Below are positions 1 through 5,983 of a stretch of 9,357 bases of DNA, piece after piece (position 1 is the stretch's first letter; each line of letters begins with the position of its first letter). The position numbers and the translations under genes were made by a program. The DNA is from JBCCEV01 sp039030125 (GTDB lineage Bacteria > Pseudomonadota > Gammaproteobacteria > Ga0077536), in assembly GCA_039030125.1 (NCBI GenBank), contig JBCCEV010000159.1:1-9357 (forward strand), written 5' to 3'. Under the pieces are notes generated by a model that was given only the letters and a program-made list of their open reading frames with translations, did no database searches and was not told the DNA's origin.

Positions 1-2
1 AT

Positions 3-257
3 AGTCTCATTTTTGAGACTATTGATTTTGTTGCTTACAGCGAGGCTTTTGTACCTCATTTTCATATTCCACTGCAGAGTGGTAGCAACGAGATTTTAAA
101 ACGTATGCGTAGAAGGTATTTAAGAGAGTTGTATGTTGATAGAGTGAGCCGTATTAAAGCCGTAATGCCGGACGCCTGTATCGGTGTAGATGTAATTATA
201 GGGTTTCCTGGGGAAACTGAGGCTCATTTTCTGGAGACCTATAACTTTCTCAATAAT
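3..257 (+). CDS. mtaB: MtaB-type tRNA methylthiotransferase, internal fragment (truncated at both ends)
   Basis: Reading frame 3 is open from the window edge. It encodes a stretch with the radical-SAM methylthiotransferase signatures HFHIPLQSGSNEILKRMRRR and, after it, CIGVDVIIGFPGETE followed by FLETYNFLNN. These match MtaB, the enzyme that methylthiolates t6A at position 37 of tRNAs, and the wording is closest to Bacteroidota versions as I know them. The N-terminal UPF0004 domain and the CxxxCxxC iron-sulfur motif would lie before the window. The expected continuation after NFLNN (a strand of the type LDxSYLHVFTYSER) and the TRAM domain are missing, because the frame runs straight into an unrelated repeat protein. 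Hand-counted GC of bases 1-240 is about 41%, against about 58% just downstream. The fragment cannot be functional. An ATG at 105 lies inside the fragment and should not be taken as a gene start. Confidence 0.85.
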
Positions 258-262
258 ACGCT
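250..262. other. Chimeric junction between mtaB fragment and adhesin gene
   Basis: MtaB similarity ends at codons for NFLNN (243-257). Adhesin repeat similarity begins at about 255-258 with NTLDFDGG, which matches an internal copy of the same protein at 1386 (NTLDFDGGIHQF). The bases aataat at 252-257 could belong to either side, so the join may have used a short microhomology. GC content and codon style change abruptly at this point. The join keeps the reading frame, which has a one in three chance of happening by accident. I infer an assembly, amplification or library chimera rather than a natural gene fusion, but the sequence alone cannot prove this. Confidence 0.75.
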
Positions 263-2400
263 CGATTTCGATGGGGGTGTCCACACCTTTGCAGCGGGGG
301 CCAGCTTATCCGGGCCGGTTAAGTTGCTGTCCGGTAGCTGGTCGATCCCAACCGGAACAATGAGCTTCGACGGTACGCTAGGCTGGAGCGCTGGGCCATC
401 TTCTATAGACGGTGCAGGCACGCTCGCGGTTTTGGCCGGTGGTGTCGTCAATATGACAGGGTCCTCGACTTTGGCCTTGAACGCGCTGGTCAGCAACGCC
501 GGAACGTGGAGCTACGGAACATCGAATAACGCGTTAACGACGAACGCCGGTATGACCTTCACGAACCTGAGTGGTGGGATTTTCTCGTTCGATAACGATA
601 TCAGCATCAATTCAACTGGGGGCTTATTCATCAACCAGGCGGGCGGTGTGTTTCGCAAGACGGCGGGGAGTTTGGGTTCGACCATATCAACGGCCTTCGA
701 CAACCAAAGCGGGACGATAGATTCCCAAACGGGTGGGCTCGTTGCGCTTGATGGCGGTGGGACGCATACCGGTTTTCTGCTGCTCGGCAATGGCGTCGAA
801 TTCAGTGCGGGTACCCACAGTGTCAGTAATGCCGGGCTCGCAAGCGGGGCGCTCACCATTTCAGGCGGCTCGGTAACGCTCAACGGGGCGCAGAACCTAA
901 CGAATATGACCCTAACCGGCGGCACGCTTTCCACGCTGGGAACGACAAATATCACCGCCGCTTTGGCGATCAGTAACGGGCCCATCACGCTAAACGGTGG
1001 TGGTGTGTTGCAGGTTGGAACGCTCGCCACCGCCAATCTTACCGGGGCCACGACTTTCGGCGTCGATGGTGGCACGACACTGCGGAATTTGGGCACATTC
1101 AATTACAACAGCTCCAACAACGCACTGACGTTGAACAACGCCTCGTCGTTCGATAATCAGGGGTTGTTCGTCTTTCAAAATGCCCTTGCGATCAATAACG
1201 GCGCGGGTACCAACAGTACCTTTGTGAACCAGGGCGGATCAGCCATCGTGCGAATGTCGGCGGCCGGTACCTCCATGATCCCGCTGAGCTTTCTCAACAC
1301 CGGCGGTGCCGTTGAGGTCCCCAACGGTGTTTTGAGCCTCACCGGTGGCGGCACCTACTCCGGTGCCTTCGCGGTTAGCGGGATAAACACCTTGGATTTT
1401 GATGGTGGCATCCATCAGTTCAATGCGGCATCAACCTTGAGCGGGCCGGTGCGTTTGCTAAGCGGAAGCTGGTCAATACCGAGCGGCACCATGGCATTTA
1501 GCGGTGATCTCGGCTGGACCGGTGGGCCGTCGTCGATCAATGGGCCCGGAACACTTCAGGTACTCGCCGGCAGCAATGTGAACATGACCGGCTCTTCAAC
1601 CTTGTCGCTGACCGGCATTCAGATCACTAACGCCGGCACCTGGAGCTACGCGACGGCCAATAACGCGCTCACCACGGGCGCCGGTACAACCTTTACCAAC
1701 AATAGCGGCGGTATCTTCTCGTTTGACAGCGACATCAACGTCAACTCAACCGGTGGCTTGTTCGTCAATCAGGCGGGAGGCATTTTCCGGAAGACCGCGG
1801 GCGCCCTTGGCTCGGCCATCGCAACGGCGTTCAACAATCAAGATGGAACGATTGATTCGCAGACTGCGGGATTGATCAAGCTCAACGGCGGCGGCGCGCA
1901 TACCGGTTTTGCACTGTTGGGCAATGGCGTGGAGATCAGCGGCGGCGCGCATACCGTCAGCGGCGGCGGTTTTACCGTCGGTAGCCTCACGGTGTCGGGC
2001 GGTACAGCCGACCTCAGTGGCTTTCAGGCGCTCAACAATCTCACAATGACGGGCGGTACTTTATCGCTGTTAGGCAATACCAGCGTCGATGGTACGTTGG
2101 CTTGGAGCGGTGGTCCGGCAAGCATTGATGGGCCCGGCACTTTGACGATATTAAGTACCGGTGTGGTTAATGTTACCGGTTCCTCGACCCTATCGAGCAA
2201 CGGTCTCACTATCGAGAATTCGGGCACTTGGAACTACAACCCGTCGAATAACGCGCTCACGCTCAACACCAGCACCTTCAACAATAACGCCGGTGGCGTG
2301 TTCGATTTCGTCGGTAACCTGGCCGTCAACGGCGGCGCGACGTTCAATAACTTTGGCCTGTTGAAAGGGACCGGTCAGTGGACCGGCGATGTCAATAACA
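255..2400 (+). repeat. Diverged tandem protein repeats in the adhesin passenger
   Basis: There are two levels of repetition. A ~377-residue unit starts with NTLDFDGG at 255 and again at 1386 (1131 bases apart). Within it, a shorter module marked by GT(W/F)xYxxxNNALT occurs at 501, 1092, 1635 and 2223, with spacings of 591, 543 and 588 bases. The copies are clearly related in protein, but the DNA has diverged throughout, so these are old duplications rather than a recent expansion. A smaller in-frame echo is the 15-base string GCGGCGCGCATACCG, present at 1891 and 1942, 51 bases (17 residues) apart. Confidence 0.8.
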
Positions 2401-4145
2401 ATTCTGGTGGCCAGATTTCACCGGGGGCATCAATCGGTACGCTCTTTGTGCAAGGCAATGTGCTTTTCGACGCTGGATCGGACTTACTGATCGAACTCGG
2501 CAGCGGTCTCACCCGCGACAAAGTCGATGTGTTTGGTTCGGTAACCGTCGCCACCGGGGCAACGCTGACTGTCCAGGGCGACGGCGGTTATGCCGGCGTC
2601 AACGGTGATAACTTTCTCAATGTCGTCGATATCACCAGCGGCACACTCTCCGGCACCTTTAATTTGGCGCCCAGTGCGTTGGCGGCAAACCCCATTTACT
2701 CCAGCGCCGCGATGAACATCATTATTGGCACCACCAACACGTGGCTACCGTCGGGCCCCGGCACGTTTATCTTTGGTAATGCCGCGAACTGGTCGCTCGG
2801 TACGCCCACCAGCGCGCAGGATCTGCAGATCAACGGTTTGAGCAGTGGCGCCATTGTCGATGTGATTTCGGGCATTACCGTCAATAGCCTCGATCTAAGT
2901 GGCTCTGCCGGTTCGATTCTGAAAATCAGTAGCACTGGCGGCTTGGTGATCAATAGCTTCGGACTATTCGAAGACTTTTTATTGGACGGTGGTCAACTCA
3001 GCGGTCCTGGGACGGTTAGCGTCGCCGGGAATTCGTCGCTGGATTCGGGGGTCGTTGCGAGCACACTAGCGCTGCTCGGTAATCTAAACGTGGGCGGTAA
3101 CGTCAGCGTAATTGGCGATATTACGCTGGCTGGATCATTGAATATCGATTCGTCGCAGACCTTGACCAATACCGGGGTTTTCTCGTGGTTTGGTTCCGGA
3201 CTGACCGCAAGCTCTGGGACGTTCGATAACCAGGGCACGTTGTTAGTGGCGGCCAATTCCTCTGTGGGTTTCGGCCTGGAAAACAACGGCGGTGATGTGT
3301 TCGTCTCGCCCGGCGCGGATGTCTCCTTTGTACAGTCGATCGAGAATAACAATGGCCTGCTCTATGTTGCGCCCGGTGCGACAATGGCGACCGATTCAGA
3401 CTTCCTGCAGACTGGGGCCGCACAAACCGGTATCGATGGCACGCTGGAAATTGATGGTGACGTGTTCTTGACCGACGGCGAGTTTGTCGGTGATGGTTTG
3501 ATTAACTTTACCGGCGGCGGCACGTTCTACAATGATGGCGTTGTCTCAGCGGGAGCCTCGCCCGGTTTGCTGCAGATCCTTGGCGACTACGTCCAGGGTC
3601 CCACCGGGATCATGATTGTTGATTTGGATGGTTTCACCGCGGGTTTGGATTTCGATCTGATCCAAATCAGTGGCACGGCGCAACTTGCGGGCGGCATCGT
3701 CATTAATCCAATCAGTGGATTTGCGCCCGAAGAGTTCGATGATTTTCAATTTCTCGAAACCGGCCTTGGCATTCTCAGTGGATTTGACAGTATCGCTTTT
3801 ACCGGCGAGCAATCATTTGCGTTGATTTCTGATGGATTTGATATGCGTGCGATTGCTGGCGCTCCAGCTATCCAGATTTTTGCGCAAGCGCCACCAGAAA
3901 TTCTGGAGCTGCCTGATCCCACCGATGATGTGCTTGTCATTGGAGACCCCGAGTATGACGGCGATATCGACACCGACTACTTCGAGGTCGACGACGACGA
4001 GTTTTTTGGGGATGAGGATGATGAAAGTGAGGGAGAAGACTTGCTGTCATTGATTGAAGACACCGACGATGAAGGGGGTTTGGGTTTCCAGAGCGATGAG
4101 GACGAAGGTGGCGAAGGCGTATTACCTGAGCTTTGCACGCCTTAA
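258..4145 (+). CDS. Large repetitive beta-solenoid adhesin-like surface protein, 5'-truncated
   Basis: About 1,295 residues remain of a Gly/Asn/Ser/Thr-rich secreted protein. The N-terminus, and with it the signal peptide and any TPS or other export domain, is lost at the junction near 257. Block 1 (to about 2400) consists of solenoid modules. The motif GT(W/F)xYxxxNNALT recurs at bases 501, 1092, 1635 and 2223, and a longer ~377-residue unit occurs almost twice (from 255 and from 1386). Rungs such as GGIFSF, NQAGGxFRKTAG and GGGxHTGF recur inside it. An autotransporter-passenger-like closing element starts at 2418 (SPGASIGTL, then a DxxxVxG strand). A linker with an NWSLG motif lies at about 2730-2840, a second solenoid block runs to 3540, and a second closing element starts at 3546 (SAGASPGLL). 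No C-terminal beta-barrel is present; instead there is an acidic tail ending LPELCTP. The role is probably adhesion or surface structure. The export route is not visible. It is followed after 12 bases by the FecR-domain gene, implying an operon. Confidence 0.8.
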   Translation, partial: TLDFDGGVHTFAAGASLSGPVKLLSGSWSIPTGTMSFDGTLGWSAGPSSIDGAGTLAVLAGGVVNMTGSSTLALNALVSNAGTWSYGTSNNALTTNAGMTFTNLSGGIFSFDNDISINSTGGLFINQAGGVFRKTAGSLGSTISTAFDNQSGTIDSQTGGLVALDGGGTHTGFLLLGNGVEFSAGTHSVSNAGLASGALTISGGSVTLNGAQNLTNMTLTGGTLSTLGTTNITAALAISNGPITLNGGGVLQVGTLATANLTGATTFGVDGGTTLRNLGTFNYNSSNNALTLNNASSFDNQGLFVFQNALAINNGAGTNSTFVNQGGSAIVRMSAAGTSMIPLSFLNTGGAVEVPNGVLSLTGGGTYSGAFAVSGINTLDFDGGIHQFNAASTLSGPVRLLSGSWSIPSGTMAFSGDLGWTGGPSSINGPGTLQVLAGSNVNMTGSSTLSLTGIQITNAGTWSYATANNALTTGAGTTFTNNSGGIFSFDSDINVNSTGGLFVNQAGGIFRKTAGALGSAIATAFNNQDGTIDSQTAGLIKLNGGGAHTGFALLGNGVEISGGAHTVSGGGFTVGSLTVSGGTADLSGFQALNNLTMTGGTLSLLGNTSVDGTLAWSGGPASIDGPGTLTILSTGVVNVTGSSTLSSNGLTIENSGTWNYNPSNNALTLNTSTFNNNAGGVFDFVGNLAVNGGATFNNFGLLKGTGQWTGDVNNNSGGQISPGASIGTLFVQGNVLFDAGSDLLIELGSGLTRDKVDVFGSVTVATGATLTVQGDGGYAGVNGDNFLNVVDITSGTLSGTFNLAPSALAANPIYSSAAMNIIIGTTNTWLPSGPGTFIFGNAANWSLGTPTSAQDLQINGLSSGAIVDVISGITVNSLDLSGSAGSILKISSTGGLVINSFGLFEDFLLDGGQLSGPGTVSVAGNSSLDSGVVASTLALLGNLNVGGNVSVIGDITLAGSLNIDSSQTLTNTGVFSWFGSGLTASSGTFDNQGTLLVAANSSVGFGLENNGGDVFVSPGADVSFVQSIENNNGLLYVAPGATMATDSDFLQTGAAQTGIDGTLEIDGDVFLTDGEFVGDGLINFTGGGTFYNDGVVSAGASPGLLQILGDYVQGPTGIMIVDLDGFTAGLDFDLIQISGTAQLAGGIVINPISGFAPEEFDDFQFLETGLGILSGFDSIAFTGEQSFALISDGFDMRAIAGAPAIQIFAQAPPEILELPDPTDDVLVIGDPEYDGDIDTDYFEVDDDEFFGDEDDESEGEDLLSLIEDTDDEGGLGFQSDEDEGGEGVLPELCTP
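3900..4142 (+). other. Acidic, cysteine-ended C-terminal tail of the adhesin
   Basis: The last 81 codons of the adhesin encode about 34 Asp/Glu residues and no Lys or Arg, including runs such as DDDEFFGDEDDE. The tail closes with LPELCTP. This is the only cysteine I find in the protein after the junction, and it lies three residues from the end. The composition breaks sharply from the neutral passenger. Possible roles are calcium binding, an extracellular folding aid, or a tether through the cysteine. These are inferences; I do not recognise the tail as a named domain. Confidence 0.7.
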
Positions 4146-4157
4146 AGGTTGGCATTC

Positions 4158-5618
4158 ATGAGGTTTCGTTTGTTAATCGCGCTAGGCGCTCTCATGCTCG
4201 CTGTGTGGCCTATCGATTCGGTGTGGGCCAATCAGATCGGTGAGGTAGTCGCCGCAAGAGGGGCGGCGAGCGCACAAGGGGGGAATGGCGCGGGCCGGTT
4301 ATTGGGTCGCGGCAGCGCAGTCCACGCCGGCGATGTGTTGACAACCGGCAGCCGCAGTTTTTTGATCGTTAAATTCATCGACGATACCCGCATGACGCTG
4401 CGCCCGGATACCGTATTTCGCGTCGATGAATGGAATACAAGCGCGAACCAAGAGAGTGCCGTTTCAAGGTTGTTTAAGGGCGGGCTGCGGGCAATCACGG
4501 GTTTCATTACCAAAAGAAATTCGCGCGCCTTTAGAGTGAACACCTCAGTTGCCACAATCGGGATCAGGGGCACGACTTTCGACGCGCGCTTATGCGAGGG
4601 CGATTGTGCCGCTGATGTTCAGGCCTCTGGCGATTCGTCGCTGCAACGTAGCCAAGCCGTGGGCCGCGCGGGCTTCGTCCGTGGTGAAGTCGAGGTTCGT
4701 CGCGATGATGCGGATTACTCGCGGGTGATCGAGGCTGGGTCGCCGTTATATGAGGGTGACACCATCGCGACCGCTGATAGCGCATTCGCGGTTCTAGTCA
4801 TGAGCGATCGGGGCCGAGTGACGCTGCGCGCCAATACGGAGTTCAAGATCGAATCCATGAAATATTCCGTGTCGAACCCCGAGCAGGACTCCCAGGTATT
4901 CCGTCTACTGCGCGGCGGTTTACGAGCGATCACTGGGTTGATCGGTAAACGCAATGCGAACCGGGTCAAATACCGAACCTCGGTGGCTACTATTGGGATC
5001 CGCGGGACGGGTTTCGACATGGTCTGCATCGATGCTTGCGGAGACGGCACGGCGGCCCTTGAAGCTGGTGATCCACTCGACATCGTGTTCAAAGCGCTTA
5101 TCCAGGAGGCGCATGCCGCCGACGGGCTGGCGCCTGGACTGGTTGCAACGCCTTTTTTGAATACCATTTACGCAGAATTGAACGGGCAAGTATTCGAAAT
5201 ACCTGAAGGCATCGTGGGTTACATCGCCGCGGCCGTGCCGGATCTGCAAATATTGCCTCAGAACCCCGTACCCTTTGACGAGTCGCAAATGGATGGCGTC
5301 ATTATTAACGAAGAGCAGCTCTTCGATACCGGCGCCGGACGCGACGGCGAACCTGGTCTGCATGTCGCGTGCATTGAGGGAACTGCCTGTGCAGTCGGTG
5401 ACGATATCTTAGCGGCCGGTGAGTCTTCCTACACTAGCAGCGATGGCGACGTGCAAGTGCGAACCGAGTACGCAGCGCCGTTTTTGGTGGAAGACAAATA
5501 CTTTCGAACCGTCACACTACCCGCTGACGTGATCGATCACGTATTCAACCCCGATTCCGATTACGACGCCGAAGACCCCGGGTCTAATCCACCAGGCGAG
5601 TGTATCGTCGGTGGCTAA
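4158..5618 (+). CDS. Secreted protein with two FecR-type domains
   Basis: A 486-residue product. The ATG at 4158 is preferred: AAGG at 4145-4148 gives a ribosome site nine bases upstream, and it begins a clean signal peptide (MRFRLLIALGALMLAVWPID, then SVWA, cleavage after A24). A TTG at 4149 would add three residues but fits the ribosome site poorly. Two FecR-like domains follow, at about residues 25-150 and 170-295. Each contains a GD(V/T)(L/I)xT turn, a GGLRAITG stretch and the closing TSVATIGIRGTxFD. Each domain ends with a close cysteine pair (C146/C150 and C290/C294). A further stretch near residues 402-423 (CIEGTAC, then LAAGES) resembles the last strand of a FecR fold, followed by a C-terminal ECIVGG. 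The classic FecR cytoplasmic anti-sigma region and a transmembrane helix are absent, so this is a periplasmic or surface FecR-domain protein and not an iron-signal transducer. Its position directly after the adhesin suggests a partnership with it. Confidence 0.85.
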   Translation: MRFRLLIALGALMLAVWPIDSVWANQIGEVVAARGAASAQGGNGAGRLLGRGSAVHAGDVLTTGSRSFLIVKFIDDTRMTLRPDTVFRVDEWNTSANQESAVSRLFKGGLRAITGFITKRNSRAFRVNTSVATIGIRGTTFDARLCEGDCAADVQASGDSSLQRSQAVGRAGFVRGEVEVRRDDADYSRVIEAGSPLYEGDTIATADSAFAVLVMSDRGRVTLRANTEFKIESMKYSVSNPEQDSQVFRLLRGGLRAITGLIGKRNANRVKYRTSVATIGIRGTGFDMVCIDACGDGTAALEAGDPLDIVFKALIQEAHAADGLAPGLVATPFLNTIYAELNGQVFEIPEGIVGYIAAAVPDLQILPQNPVPFDESQMDGVIINEEQLFDTGAGRDGEPGLHVACIEGTACAVGDDILAAGESSYTSSDGDVQVRTEYAAPFLVEDKYFRTVTLPADVIDHVFNPDSDYDAEDPGSNPPGECIVGG

Positions 5619-5646
5619 CGCGCCGCTCGTAAGCCAAGCGTTAACC
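5613..5646. terminator. Hairpin-forming sequence at convergent gene ends
   Basis: Only 22 bases separate the stop codons of the FecR gene (+) and the SMR gene (-). Two mutually exclusive hairpins can form. TGGCTAACG (5612-5620) can pair with CGTAAGCCA (5628-5636), 8 of 9 pairs with a 7-base loop. GGCTAACGC (5613-5621) can pair with GCGTTAACC (5638-5646), 8 of 9 pairs with a 16-base loop. The second hairpin carries both TAA stops in its arms. There is no T-run on either side, so it is not a textbook intrinsic terminator. A bidirectional termination or transcript-end role is only suggested by its position. Confidence 0.35.
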
Positions 5647-5973
5647 GTGCCCGGCGGTGTTGGAAAACAAATTGATGATGATCGTGCCGGCAATAATAAA
5701 GCCGATACCAATAAGCGCGGGTAAGTCGGGTATTTGTTCGTAAAACACCGCACCAGCAATCACGATCAAAACAATTCCTATTCCAGACCAGATTGCGTAG
5801 GTCACGCCGAGCGGAATTGTCCTTAAGACGAGCGTTAGTAGATAGAAGGACACCGCGTAACCGATCACGACGATGGTGCTGGGTACAAGCTTCGTAAACT
5901 GCGCGGATGCTTTGAGGGCGGTGGTGCCGATCACCTCCGCAATGATCGCGACCGCCAGATAAACGTAGGCCAT
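5641..5973 (-). CDS. Small multidrug resistance (SMR) family transporter, EmrE/Qac type
   Basis: A 110-residue protein, the usual family length, with four hydrophobic helices. It is an inner-membrane proton-coupled exporter of cationic compounds, working as a dimer. Key residues match EmrE: E13 in AEVIGTT (EmrE E14), Y39, Y59 and W62 in YAIWSGIGIVL. The motif around the glutamate (GTTALK) is of the Qac/EmrE kind, not the Gdx/SugE guanidinium exporter kind. The start at MAYVYLAV (5973) is chosen from family alignment and because it lies 10 bases after the hyuA stop; a longer reading from 6027 would overlap hyuA. The ribosome site is weak (GTGGCG), which suggests translational coupling to hyuA. 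Only one SMR gene is present, so a dual-topology homodimer is likely. The true substrate is unknown, and a role in exporting a product linked to hyuA is only an inference. Confidence 0.92.
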   Translation of the reverse strand: MAYVYLAVAIIAEVIGTTALKASAQFTKLVPSTIVVIGYAVSFYLLTLVLRTIPLGVTYAIWSGIGIVLIVIAGAVFYEQIPDLPALIGIGFIIAGTIIINLFSNTAGHG

Positions 5974-5983
5974 ATCGCCACGG

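Noticed and set aside
512..1102. Open frame of 196 codons on the - strand inside the adhesin
   Set aside because: Proline- and valine-rich shadow of the Gly/Asn/Thr-rich coding strand, with no ribosome site or recognisable motif; the + strand repeats explain it.
105..4145. A single natural 1,346-residue radical-SAM/adhesin fusion protein
   Set aside because: The MtaB part lacks its catalytic CxxxCxxC half within the frame from 105, and both parts are cut mid-domain at a sharp GC step, which points to a chimera.
258..4145. Classical autotransporter (type Va)
   Set aside because: Passenger-like closing elements exist, but there is no C-terminal beta-barrel and no terminal Phe/Trp; the protein ends in an acidic tail.
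4920..5363. Open frame of 147 codons on the - strand opposite the FecR gene
   Set aside because: No motif or ribosome site; the FecR protein on the + strand has clear duplicated domains here.
5641..5973. Gdx/SugE guanidinium exporter, which would suggest a guanidine pathway with hyuA
   Set aside because: The motif around the key glutamate (AEVIGTTALK) and YAIWSGIGIVL are of the EmrE/Qac type.
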